A stretch of 64,000 nt of DNA from Pedobacter nutrimenti (GTDB lineage: Bacteria; Bacteroidota; Bacteroidia; Sphingobacteriales; Sphingobacteriaceae), in contig NZ_QKLU01000004.1 of assembly GCF_003208655.1 (NCBI RefSeq), positions 434,001-498,000 on the forward strand. Reading direction: 5' to 3'. The translations under genes and the position numbers were made by a program. Every line of letters begins with the position of its first letter. Positions within the stretch are counted from its first letter, which is position 1. Below the pieces are notes generated by a model that saw only the letters and a program-made list of their open reading frames with translations, ran no database searches and had not been told where the DNA came from. Shown one piece after another: positions 42,701 through 49,887 of this stretch.

Positions 42701-42893
42701 AGCGGCCGTCTGCAGCGGAACTGGTTCCGGTGGCAGCGCCTTTCACCTTAATGCTTATTCCGGCTAAAGGCTGATCAATTTCGTTTAACACCTGTCCTTT
42801 AATGATGCCCCCCTGGGCAAAGGCATTACTGTTCATTAAAGCCATGAGGAGCAGGAACAGCAAATGGACAGGCCATCGTAGATTTTTAATCAT
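39786..42893 (-). CDS. SusC/RagA family TonB-linked outer membrane transporter
   Basis: The protein of about 1035 residues has a signal peptide (MNSNAFA-QGG), a carboxypeptidase-like N-terminal extension (IIKGQVLNEIDQPLAGISIKVKG), the TonB box region and plug (DEVVVIGYGTQKKSNLTSAISSV, SIEVLKDGAAASIYGSQSANGVILITTK), and a 22-strand barrel with the usual final Phe (LVGLQLTF). It imports oligomers larger than porins allow. The frame extends to a TTG at 42947, but MIKNLRWPVHLL at 42893 gives the proper signal peptide. A TAGGTTTG promoter box lies 31 bases upstream. Confidence 0.94.
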   Translation of the reverse strand: MIKNLRWPVHLLFLLLMALMNSNAFAQGGIIKGQVLNEIDQPLAGISIKVKGAATGTSSAADGRFSIRAVETDILVFSAVSFKTQELQAVPGKELIVKMIMDMKGLDEVVVIGYGTQKKSNLTSAISSVSGEKLEQVASNNPINALQGRVAGLSVSSPGGNPGQVSDVRLRGISTIGNHQPLYVIDGVPGNPYYLSNNDIASIEVLKDGAAASIYGSQSANGVILITTKKGKKGTPLVDFSTYYSWVNPTKKFHFLDADGYKQVHTQMYTNAGKLPADFPAYLTKSSPNNTDWQKLINRQGISQNYNVGLSGGGDYLTYALSGDLTDDKGTFIGSKFNKKSIRSRNDFTKGILTVGSNILYSETFSEAAKFDIRDSYFQSPLLAVLDPKEKYGYALTENGLPKFQNPIAADHFLEANSKVKYLSGNIKIGLKLYKGLSYTANLGYISSQTEDYSHNPPYRANANDPAVSYPRVFNQLTNYRERLMEHLLNYDLDIDKHSFKLVAGYTAQEKTNRYLSATAEGKTIIRSVVNGKIVETEVPGGFTDPNFNTIYAGIGGTINANGSNNKYVRLSTLGRLSYAYDNKYLLQVAVRRDGSSIFGENRRYGVFPSVAAGWNISKESFMQDLQWLNNLKLRASYGELGNEGNLKYYDHQALITTSNTWAGGYVQGSGATPWPGSASYELQNRDLRWETVKSKNIGLDFGLFNNSLTGSLNYFDNITDGLLIKKAIAPSAGLLDPTLNVGKVSNRGFELEANYKFSKNDWHFDLGGTFSILRNKVLRLANDGQILDGDGLRYGTDHIPGQTIVGGEIGAFYLYQAAGLFQSDAEASNYKNAAGNPLQPFAKAGDVRFLDTNGDGVIDEKDKTYQGSGFPKYEYSLNMAVTFKNFDLSLFWQGIAGSKIYNGNRFELEGMDAGRNYLNTTLNAWTPQNTNTSMPRAVLGDPNGNSRESTRFLENGAYLRLKLVQLGYTFPVKVLEKIKVSRLRLYLSGQNLLTFTKYTGLDPEAGVSNVLNTGVDRMMYPQNKRVLVGLQLTF

Positions 42894-42923
42894 AATATTT
42901 GGTTTGAAGTTTAATTGGTTACT

Positions 42924-42931
42924 CAAACCTA
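42924..42931 (-). promoter_or_regulatory. Putative -7 box of the susCD operon
   Basis: The minus strand reads TAGGTTTG, matching TAnnTTTG, 31 bases before the susC ATG. A TTG exists at 42947-42945 but only 13 bases upstream, so the -33 part is not canonical, as expected for an activator-dependent promoter. Confidence 0.5.
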
Positions 42932-42955
42932 ATATTAGCGTCTGCAAAAAGCGAG

Positions 42956-43003
42956 TACCAGGGCCCCTACATCGAACACCTGCTACCCCTACATGACCTC
43001 TAC
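42956..43003. repeat. 11-nt spaced TAC motif array upstream of the susC promoter
   Basis: TAC trinucleotides, mostly as CCCCTAC or CTCTAC, start at 42968, 42990 and 43001, that is 22 and 11 bases apart; a GTAC lies at 42955. The block begins about 25 bases upstream of the -7 box. The spacing matches that of the array at 976-1120, also located upstream of a minus-strand promoter. It may be an activator-binding region. Confidence 0.5.
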
Positions 43004-43033
43004 AAGACGCATTTTAAGCCTCCAGGGCCCTGT

Positions 43034-44665
43034 TTAAAAGGATTTCAAAAAGTCGTTCAGGTTATCACTGGAGTTCAGCGCAAAGTGTTTACGAAGCCGG
43101 TAACGGGCCATTTCCGCCGATTTAACAGAGATGTTGTTCAGCGAGGCGATTTCTTTGATCGATAAATTGAGCCGGATTTGGGCACACAAGCGCCTTTCAT
43201 TTTGGGTCAGTGAAGGAAATTGCCGCTGAAGGTTATAAAAGAAATCCTGGTACTTGGATTCGATCTGCAGGTTAAAATCTTCCACATATTTTTCCATATT
43301 GATCTCGTACCTGAATTTATGAAGCAGTTTATGCAGTTTGACCTGGATTTCTCCGGCGCCGGATTTATCCAATACACTGAGTTCTTCCATAAAATTGCTG
43401 ATCAACCCGTTTCTATGGGACATGTACAACGCATAATTTTTCAACTCAGTGTTGTTGAATTCAAGTTTATTGCTCAGTGCCTGTTGTTTCAGTTCGGCCA
43501 GTTCGGCGTTCTTTTTTTGCCGGCTCCTGAGTTTTGTATATAAAAGAAAACCGATAATAACCAGTAAAACAACAATAATAGCCAGGGTATTCCGCTGGTA
43601 AGATTTCAGCACTTTTTCAAGGGACAACGCTTTGATCTGTCTTTCCTTTTCCTGCGCTTCCCTTTTCATGGTCAGGGTCAGCAGGGCGTTGACTTTATTT
43701 TTGGAAAGGAACTCTTCCCGGATGGCATTGTATTTCTGGATGTTTTCGTAAGCTGCTTTGTAATTGCCCCTCAGCTGGTCCAGCTGGGAAGAAACTTTAT
43801 AATTGTCCAACAGGTTTTCCTTTTTTGAATTCGATGTCGATTGGTCAATATATTTTCTTGCCGCATCCAGGGAAAGCTGTGCCTGGTCATATCGTCCAAG
43901 TTTCAACATGGAAAAGGCCATCTGGTTGTGTACCTCAGCAAGGGACAGGACTTGTCCGGTAGAATACTTCAGGGCCAGCTGAAAATAATTGATGGCCTGG
44001 TTATATTGTTCTATGTTGTTGCTGCTGATTCCAAGGTTATCATAAGCCGCACTCATCAGGGCCCGGTTATGATGCTGTTCTGCCAGATGGAGGACCTTTT
44101 CAAAATAGCCTGAAGCTTTTACAAATTCATTTTTTAACTGCCAGCTCAATCCAATCCCGTTCAGGGAAACGGCCGCCTTGTTTTCATTTCCGGCTTTATG
44201 GTATAAATCATAGGCCATACTATGGTATTTTAAGGCAAGCTCTGCATTTTCTACATCGTAATAGATCCAGCCCAGTAAGGTATAGGTTGCCGCAATCTGC
44301 TCTCCGGACCCCTTTTCTTTATAAATTTCCAGGGTATTAAAGGCGTATTCCAGCGCCAGATCGTAAATGTCATTGTACAGGTAACCCTCGGCCAGGATCA
44401 CCATTGCTTCTGCCTGCTGCTCTTTTAATTTGTTTTCATAAGCCAGAAGATAGGCCTGGTAAGCGTAGGCAATGGCCTGATTGGTTGAATCGCGGTTTAA
44501 GCTTTTTGCCTTTTTATTCAGCGCTTTTATTTTTTCCGTTACAGGTTCTTCCGCCGGCCTGGCACAAACCTTAAAAAGTGGTATAAAACAGGTTATACAA
44601 ATTAAAGACACCCAGGCTAAACACTTTATTTTAAAGCTGGTGCCTCTTCCTACTACATTCAGCAT
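43034..44665 (-). CDS. Membrane TPR protein with C-terminal LuxR-type HTH, PUL regulator
   Basis: The 543-residue protein has an N-terminal signal/membrane segment (about 11-35), TPR repeats (about 60-330) in the periplasm, a transmembrane helix at about 360-377 (LAIIVVLLVIIGFLLY), a coiled coil, and a C-terminal helix-turn-helix (SLTQNERRLCAQIRLNLSIKEIASLNNISVKSAEMARYRLRKHF, about 488-530). This layout is a common one-protein sensor-regulator in Sphingobacteria. It lies directly upstream of susC on the same strand, with about 140 bases between, so it probably senses the substrate and activates the operon. The signal it reads is unknown. Confidence 0.85.
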   Translation of the reverse strand: MLNVVGRGTSFKIKCLAWVSLICITCFIPLFKVCARPAEEPVTEKIKALNKKAKSLNRDSTNQAIAYAYQAYLLAYENKLKEQQAEAMVILAEGYLYNDIYDLALEYAFNTLEIYKEKGSGEQIAATYTLLGWIYYDVENAELALKYHSMAYDLYHKAGNENKAAVSLNGIGLSWQLKNEFVKASGYFEKVLHLAEQHHNRALMSAAYDNLGISSNNIEQYNQAINYFQLALKYSTGQVLSLAEVHNQMAFSMLKLGRYDQAQLSLDAARKYIDQSTSNSKKENLLDNYKVSSQLDQLRGNYKAAYENIQKYNAIREEFLSKNKVNALLTLTMKREAQEKERQIKALSLEKVLKSYQRNTLAIIVVLLVIIGFLLYTKLRSRQKKNAELAELKQQALSNKLEFNNTELKNYALYMSHRNGLISNFMEELSVLDKSGAGEIQVKLHKLLHKFRYEINMEKYVEDFNLQIESKYQDFFYNLQRQFPSLTQNERRLCAQIRLNLSIKEIASLNNISVKSAEMARYRLRKHFALNSSDNLNDFLKSF

Positions 44666-44738
44666 ATTTGGTTATTAGAACTTGTGCAGGCTTCTTCTGC
44701 CCCACACAAGCGGAATAAATATAGGAATGTTCAGGCAA

Positions 44739-45506
44739 TTACATGGAAAAATTTACTTTACCAGTACTCATGTCATAAACCGCCCCTACAATTAGAATTC
44801 CTCCCTGGTCTTCCATCTCTTTTAAAATCGGGCTGTTTTCCCGGATCCGGGCCACACTGAGTTTTACGTTCTGTTCACATACATGATGCACATATTTTGC
44901 GTTGGAGGATGTTTTTTCTCCCGGAAAGTTTTCACTCGAAAGTACTGCCGGTTTTATTTTAGTCAGCAAGGAGGTAATATTACCAAGTTTGACATCGTCT
45001 ATTGCAGATTTAATCGCCCCGCAGTGCTCGTGCCCAAGAACAACGATGACCTTAGAACCGGATACTTTACAGGCATACTCCAGACTGCCCAGAATGTCTT
45101 CATTTACAATATTACCGGCAACGCGCGCAACAAAAATATCCCCCATCCCAAGATGAAAAACATCTTCCACCGGAACCCTGGAATCCAGGCAAGACAAGAC
45201 CACGGCCAGCGGGTACTGTCCCAGGGAAGCCAACCGGATGCGTTCGGAATTGTTCCGCACCGTCAAAATACTTTCTAAAAATTGCAGATTGCCTTTTTTA
45301 AGAATTTCCAAGACAGTTTCCGGCGCCATAGCTGCCTGCTGTTGGGCGGTAAGCAGCTTTCCGGAAATCACTTTATCCGCATCAATCTTCAGGGCACCAT
45401 CGCCCCCCTGCTCCTGCTCTGCTTTATTTTTCTTTCTGCCTTTACCAATAAAAAGAATGATCATTATCATCAGGGAAAGGGCCAGTAAAAGTTCAGAGCT
45501 ATTCAT
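44739..45506 (-). CDS. Beta-class carbonic anhydrase with an N-terminal membrane anchor
   Basis: The protein of about 255 residues interconverts CO2 and bicarbonate. Zinc ligands are Cys106 (VLSCLDSRVP), His159 and Cys162 (LGHEHCGA); the Asp/Arg dyad of CLDSR is kept. Residues 4-22 (SSELLLALSLMIMIILFIG) form one transmembrane helix followed by a basic, Gln/Glu-rich linker, so the enzyme is probably tethered to the inner membrane, which is unusual for this class. The ATG at 45504-45506 overlaps the end of the 99-residue gene by 8 bases; a TTG one codon earlier is less likely. Confidence 0.92.
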   Translation of the reverse strand: MNSSELLLALSLMIMIILFIGKGRKKNKAEQEQGGDGALKIDADKVISGKLLTAQQQAAMAPETVLEILKKGNLQFLESILTVRNNSERIRLASLGQYPLAVVLSCLDSRVPVEDVFHLGMGDIFVARVAGNIVNEDILGSLEYACKVSGSKVIVVLGHEHCGAIKSAIDDVKLGNITSLLTKIKPAVLSSENFPGEKTSSNAKYVHHVCEQNVKLSVARIRENSPILKEMEDQGGILIVGAVYDMSTGKVNFSM

Positions 45507-45798
45507 CAATATACATACTTTTAACCACCAGTTCCTGGCTTGGGTTAATAATGGTACAGTGATAGTTTAACCAGTTTTTATGACAATAGCTGATGATGAC
45601 CTGTTCAGGCTCCAGGTCAATATCCGGTAAGCGGTCCAATATGCTGTACAATTGATTGAATTCTTTTTCCACATCAACATTATCCGGAAGGATCAATTGT
45701 ATTTCTCCTCTTCCTTCAAAGAGTTTTACCATTGTCCATCCCGATCCTTTTAAATGTTTTTTCAGGTTTTGAAAAAGCTGTTCCTTGTATTCGTGCAT
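45499..45798 (-). CDS. Hypothetical protein preceding the carbonic anhydrase gene
   Basis: The 99-residue protein is unknown to me. It is a small soluble alpha/beta protein without signal peptide; the sequence has alternating charged and hydrophobic stretches (GRGEIQLILPDNVDVEKEFNQLYSILDRL) and one Cys-His pair (ISYCHKNWLNYHC). Its stop lies inside the start of the carbonic anhydrase gene, so the two are translated together. A regulatory or partner role is possible but not shown. Confidence 0.6.
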   Translation of the reverse strand: MHEYKEQLFQNLKKHLKGSGWTMVKLFEGRGEIQLILPDNVDVEKEFNQLYSILDRLPDIDLEPEQVIISYCHKNWLNYHCTIINPSQELVVKSMYIDE

Positions 45799-45898
45799 GC
45801 CGACTAAATTAGTAATTCTTCAAAACTAAACGTCAATCCTGCTCAAATTATTTCCCCTATAAATACCTAATAACTTTGCTTCCCTGATACCGGTTTGA

Positions 45899-46255
45899 CT
45901 ATTTATTGGAGGGCAAAGCCTCAAAGTCATCCAGAAAATCATAAATAGTTTGCATTTTGCTATGGATCATATAGGCAATAACATAACGGTCAAAATGCGC
46001 TGAAGATCTTTTAAACAGGGCCATAATTTGCTTTGCTTCTTCCATCAATTTGAGCAGCTGTTTTTTTATAGAACGATGCGTGCGTCCTGTCTTCTCGGGC
46101 TCCTCCACTATACCTTCAAAAATAATATCTGTTAAGGACTTGTATGCATCTTCTATACCGGGCTCGGCCTCTTCTATCAAATTGATGGTCGTGTTGCCAC
46201 AGACATGCAGCATCCAGCCAAAACGGTTTAAACTATGCGAGAGATTTTTTTTCAT
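45899..46255 (-). CDS. Small helical protein, paralogue of the gene at 47616
   Basis: The protein of about 118 residues shares clear blocks with the 115-residue protein at 47616-47963: LSHSLNRFGWMLHVCG against LAYSINRFAWMLHVSG, DAYKSLTDIIFEGIVEEPE against SAYKSLTDLIFQQILDEPE, and IYDFLDDFEALP against IFDFLDDYQEE. No family name is known to me. It is cytoplasmic and helical. I chose the ATG at 46253-46255; a GTG nine bases earlier is also open. The two paralogues flank the DUF4397 lipoprotein gene. Confidence 0.6.
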   Translation of the reverse strand: MKKNLSHSLNRFGWMLHVCGNTTINLIEEAEPGIEDAYKSLTDIIFEGIVEEPEKTGRTHRSIKKQLLKLMEEAKQIMALFKRSSAHFDRYVIAYMIHSKMQTIYDFLDDFEALPSNK

Positions 46256-46623
46256 ACCGGACACATTGTCTCATTAGATTTTAATAGCCTTGTCCGGCAG
46301 CGCTCTTGTGAGCTAAATAGTAGGAATGTCTGAACAAAATAGAATAGAAATCTTTCCATTGCAGGGTTAAGGCGGGGATTAATCATCTTAAACTGAACAA
46401 GAATACTAAATTATGTTCAGCCTCACTTTGTTCAAAACATTCATTTTAAATGTTTGTTCTGAAACAATATCAAAAAATGGCCCTGATAAAAATGTCTTAT
46501 TTAATGGTAAACCTACCAAAGCAAAACGACTAATTTCAAACATAGAGTAAGAGAGGTTAAATTTGGGGAGTAATGTAGAAATTTTTTTATTAGAATGAAC
46601 CATGCTTTCCATAGAATTGCAAA
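46256..46623. other. AT-rich intergenic stretch without a supported gene
   Basis: A 68-residue minus-strand frame at 46406-46612 shows no family resemblance and low-complexity AT-rich codons. I see no repeats or structured RNA apart from the terminator beginning at 46624. Confidence 0.55.
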
Positions 46624-46660
46624 CAAAAAAAGCCGGGAAGTTCCAAAGGGACTGCCCGGC
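46624..46660 (-). terminator. Intrinsic terminator of the DUF4397 gene
   Basis: Minus-strand arms GCCGGG (46660-46655) and CCCGGC (46637-46632), with further pairing inside (AGT/ACT), followed by seven T. Confidence 0.85.
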
Positions 46661-46687
46661 ATTACTATGTAAAAAGGAAACTGGATT

Positions 46688-47404
46688 TTATTTATTATTG
46701 ATCACTTGTATCCTGAGCGATTGTTCGGCGGCACCAGGGTTTAATAACCCGGTTGCCATTACCGTATAATATTTTCCGGCAGTTAACGCTGTTCCCGCCA
46801 AAGTAGCTTTTACAGCTCCTGTATTCTGATCGGCGATGTCTAAAGAATAAGTATTGGCATCAACCGGAATAAAAGAGCTGACCTGTTTGTAAAATTGATT
46901 GTCCACTAATTTATTTCCACCGGTAACTTTAAGATTTAAAGATGGTGCATCAGGAGATAAATTCGCAAAACGCACAAATGCCTGTGTACTGGAAGTTGCG
47001 GTCATGGCATCGGTAACCTGTATTCCATCCAATGCCCCGGTGCGTCCAATTAGAAAAAAAGAAAACGTATTACTTCCGGTTAAAGTTATGTTTTTTGTAA
47101 AAAGATTATCTGTACTGGAAGCTGTGGTAAACTTGACATCATAACTCCCACCTGCAAGTTGCATGTAAGGAATAATTGCCCCGCCCAAAGGTAAGGCTGC
47201 ATTGTTTTTTAACGTCCCCCCTACATACACATTAAAGGTGCCCACCGTTGGTGAAGCATTAACAACAGTCAGAAAGCCAATGCCGGGATCTGTCGTATCG
47301 TCTTTTTTACTGCATGAGCTCCAAAGCAGGCTAAAACACAACAGGGCAAAAACTAAAAGTCCGGGCATTGGACTTCCGGATTTTTTTTTGGTAAAAGTGG
47401 TCAT
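46688..47404 (-). CDS. DUF4397 lipoprotein
   Basis: The 238-residue protein has a lipoprotein signal ending at Cys31 (LLWSSCSKKDD). It contains two DUF4397 immunoglobulin-like units: FLTVVNASPTVGTFNVYVGG at about 43-62 and FVRFANLSPDAPSLNLKV at about 140-157. These domains are common in surface lipoproteins and exopolymer proteins; function is unknown. It has its own terminator. A phased GTTAA array (47540-47595) lies about 136 bases upstream of the start and may regulate it. Confidence 0.88.
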   Translation of the reverse strand: MTTFTKKKSGSPMPGLLVFALLCFSLLWSSCSKKDDTTDPGIGFLTVVNASPTVGTFNVYVGGTLKNNAALPLGGAIIPYMQLAGGSYDVKFTTASSTDNLFTKNITLTGSNTFSFFLIGRTGALDGIQVTDAMTATSSTQAFVRFANLSPDAPSLNLKVTGGNKLVDNQFYKQVSSFIPVDANTYSLDIADQNTGAVKATLAGTALTAGKYYTVMATGLLNPGAAEQSLRIQVINNK

Positions 47405-47539
47405 GATTATGATAATTTAAAGGTTAAAATTCAGTATCCTGCAATACCTGATTTTCCCACAAAAAAGGGCCATTAAACCTTTTTAACAGGGTTTTTGGTA
47501 ACAGCAATACAAATATTGCCTTTAGATTGGAAAGCCTTT

Positions 47540-47595
47540 GTTAAAAAATGTTAAGCCCTCGTTAAAGTATGTTAAGGACTGTTAAAATACGTTAA
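47540..47595. repeat. Phased GTTAA array (six copies, 10-11 nt apart)
   Basis: GTTAA starts at 47540, 47550, 47561, 47571, 47581 and 47591, so the copies lie on one face of the helix. Some copies (TACGTTAAG) match the LytTR-type direct repeat consensus. Two similar copies 10 bases apart are at 29190 and 29200, between the response regulator and YiiX-like genes. Confidence 0.65.
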
Positions 47596-47615
47596 GAAAG
47601 AAAAACAAATGTCTT

Positions 47616-47963
47616 TTAAAGTTTATGTTCTTCCTGGTAATCGTCGAGAAAATCGAATATAACCTGCAGCTTCACCTGAATAATACCGGCAGTAGAATAA
47701 CGTTCCATATTGATGTTTTTAAAAAATGTCATGACTTCGTTTGCTTCTTCCATTAGCTTAAGCAATTCTTTTTTTATAAGCTCATGTGTTTCTTTGGCCA
47801 GCTCTGGTTCATCCAGAATCTGCTGAAAAATCAAATCTGTAAGGCTTTTGTACGCAGATTCAATTTCGTGGCCGGCATTGGGGATGGCGCAGGAGCCCAT
47901 ACTTCCCGAAACATGGAGCATCCATGCAAAACGATTGATACTGTAGGCAAGTTCTTTACTCAT
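47616..47963 (-). CDS. Small helical protein, paralogue of the gene at 45899
   Basis: The 115-residue cytoplasmic protein shares the blocks described for its paralogue (RFAWMLHVSG, AYKSLTDLIF, FDFLDDY) at similar spacing. The middle (AKETHELIKKELLKLMEEANEVMTFFKN) is strongly helical. The number of conserved aromatic residues suggests a folded domain rather than chance. Function unknown. It is a single gene, with the phased GTTAA array after its stop. Confidence 0.6.
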   Translation of the reverse strand: MSKELAYSINRFAWMLHVSGSMGSCAIPNAGHEIESAYKSLTDLIFQQILDEPELAKETHELIKKELLKLMEEANEVMTFFKNINMERYSTAGIIQVKLQVIFDFLDDYQEEHKL

Positions 47964-48153
47964 AACAAAGACTTCTTTTAAATTTCGCAGACCGGGTTCT
48001 TTATGAAACAGAACCCGAATTTACATATCCATGTCTTTGTTTAGAATAATCATTTTATTCATTCTTAGGAGTTACCTGAATAATAATTCTGTACAAAACC
48101 TTTAGCAGAAAATTAAATAGAAAGTCATCTGGAAAGATCAGCCATAAAACAAT

Positions 48154-48627
48154 TTATGGTATGCGGATGTCTTTTCTTTTTTCTAAAAGCTGGGTGATTA
48201 GTCTTTGTATATGTTTGCGTAAAACATCTTCACTTTTCAGTCTGCACAGATATCTTAAAACTTCTTTTTTCCTGGAAGGTGTGAGGCTTTCAAAGGCTTT
48301 TGTCAAATTATGGGCCTTTAACTGTTCTGTCATTAAAGCGGGTGCAGGATAATCGGCCTCATCTGTATTTTCAGCCTGTTCAATTACAAAAACAGCCGAT
48401 TGCCCCACAGCTGTTTTGGCCCCCTTCATCATGATCAGATTTACAAACAATCGGTAAGGCGCATTTTTTACAGGAACCAGGCTTTTCGTAAAATAAAAAC
48501 CGTTAACCGTTCCTTTAATTCTGATGTATCCTTTTTCTGCCAGGAGCCGGACAGAAATTTCGGCAGGGACATCAACACACCAGTTGATGCCTGTCTGATA
48601 AATCACTGCGCTAAATTTATGCTCCAT
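48154..48627 (-). CDS. YdeI/OmpD-associated (OmdA) family protein with DUF1905 domain
   Basis: The 157-residue protein has an N-terminal DUF1905 barrel (KFSAVIYQTGINWCVDVPAEI, GYIRIKGTVNGFYFTKSLVP) and a C-terminal OmdA-type helical segment (AFESLTPSRKKEVLRYLCRLKSEDVLRKHIQRLITQLLE). The family is widespread and small; its biochemical function is not known. There is no signal peptide, so it is cytoplasmic. It is a single gene after the aminoethylphosphonate trio. Confidence 0.85.
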   Translation of the reverse strand: MEHKFSAVIYQTGINWCVDVPAEISVRLLAEKGYIRIKGTVNGFYFTKSLVPVKNAPYRLFVNLIMMKGAKTAVGQSAVFVIEQAENTDEADYPAPALMTEQLKAHNLTKAFESLTPSRKKEVLRYLCRLKSEDVLRKHIQRLITQLLEKRKDIRIP

Positions 48628-48706
48628 ATTTCAAAGCTACTCCTAAAGCTTAAAAATCCAAGAGAAAAATAGGCAAAAAAACAGGAGCCTCAAAGGGCTC
48701 CTCAGT

Positions 48707-49861
48707 TTAGGCAAAAAGTTTTTGTATGCTCATTTCTGCATAGCCCGCACTTGCTGTCATTCCCTTACCACCAATACAAGTCCGGATGTGGATACAGTTT
48801 TCCAAATCATATTCCAGAATGTGCTTTTCAGGATGCTGTGGATAATAGCCTGCCCAGTTACTGGCAATTTTACGGACATCGAAATTGACGATCCTTTCGG
48901 CTTCTCGCAGCATCAGCTCATTAATGTAACTGTTCAGGTTAAAACCTAGGTCATCAAAATGATTGACACCGGCGTACTCATGGGAATCGCCTATAATGAT
49001 ACTGCCATCAGGTGCCATTTTAAACAATAAATGAATGCCGTAGTTTTTAAGTTCCGTATAATGTTCCGGATGTTTAATATGTTTAAAAGAAGGGCAATAT
49101 TCTTCAAAACTTTCGTATCGTCTAATGGTTAATCCTGTCAGGACGTTCCCTTCCAAAGCGATGTCCTTCATTGGTGCAGTTCTCATCATTTGTAGTTTAC
49201 TGATTTCCTGACCACTGTTTTTAAACAAATCGGGGAACAGGAGTTTAAATTCGTAACCATTACAAATGATGACCTTTTTGGCTTGGAATTTTTCATTTCG
49301 GGCCGTACGGATTTCTGCATCCCCGCCACCTGAAAAACAGTCAATTACAGGATTGTTGTACATCAGTCTGAATTGCTTAAATTTTACCTGCATATAGGCC
49401 TGTAGTTTATGGATCATGACCTCAGGTTCAACACTGATTTCCCTGTTAAAAAACAAAGCTTCTTTTACATAACTTTCCTTTAAAGCTGTGTACTTGTTCA
49501 ACACTTGTTTTTTACTTAATAGTTTCTGTTCATAACCCAAGGTATTGTAATGATCATGAAGTTCCTGTATAAGGGTCTGTTCCTGCTCATCTGAAGCAAT
49601 GTAAACGCTCCCCAGGTTTCTTGCTGAAATATCGTACTCTTTTTGAATCTCCTTGTAAATTTCCAGCGACCGCACTCCGTAACCAAACCATTCATGCGCC
49701 ATTCCCGAGGGAACAACCTGACCGAAATTACGAACGGTAGCGCCAACCGGATAGTTATCTTTTTCCAGCAGTAAAACCCTTTTTCCAAGTTTCAAAGCAT
49801 GATAGGCATGAAAGGTTCCTAAGATTCCGCCGCCTACAACAATCAAGTCAAATTTATCCAT
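48707..49861 (-). CDS. TIGR03364-type FAD-dependent oxidase (phosphonate-associated)
   Basis: This 384-residue DAO-type flavoenzyme has LIVVGGGILGTFHAYHALKLG at the N-terminus, and TVRNFGQVVPSG, the conserved block of TIGR03364-type enzymes that are found near phosphonate genes. Related enzymes oxidise 2-aminoethylphosphonate or its N-methyl form to phosphonoacetaldehyde. It lies 26 bases after the DUF5690 transporter gene and is the last gene of the trio with the PhnX-like hydrolase. Its substrate here is inferred from the neighbours. Confidence 0.82.
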   Translation of the reverse strand: MDKFDLIVVGGGILGTFHAYHALKLGKRVLLLEKDNYPVGATVRNFGQVVPSGMAHEWFGYGVRSLEIYKEIQKEYDISARNLGSVYIASDEQEQTLIQELHDHYNTLGYEQKLLSKKQVLNKYTALKESYVKEALFFNREISVEPEVMIHKLQAYMQVKFKQFRLMYNNPVIDCFSGGGDAEIRTARNEKFQAKKVIICNGYEFKLLFPDLFKNSGQEISKLQMMRTAPMKDIALEGNVLTGLTIRRYESFEEYCPSFKHIKHPEHYTELKNYGIHLLFKMAPDGSIIIGDSHEYAGVNHFDDLGFNLNSYINELMLREAERIVNFDVRKIASNWAGYYPQHPEKHILEYDLENCIHIRTCIGGKGMTASAGYAEMSIQKLFA

Positions 49862-49887
49862 TGTGTCTTTTGTTCTTATAAAATATT

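Noticed and set aside
46406..46612. Minus-strand reading frame of 68 codons, possibly a decayed third copy of the 118/115-residue family
   Set aside because: The RFAL segment resembles RFAW only loosely and the other conserved blocks are missing.
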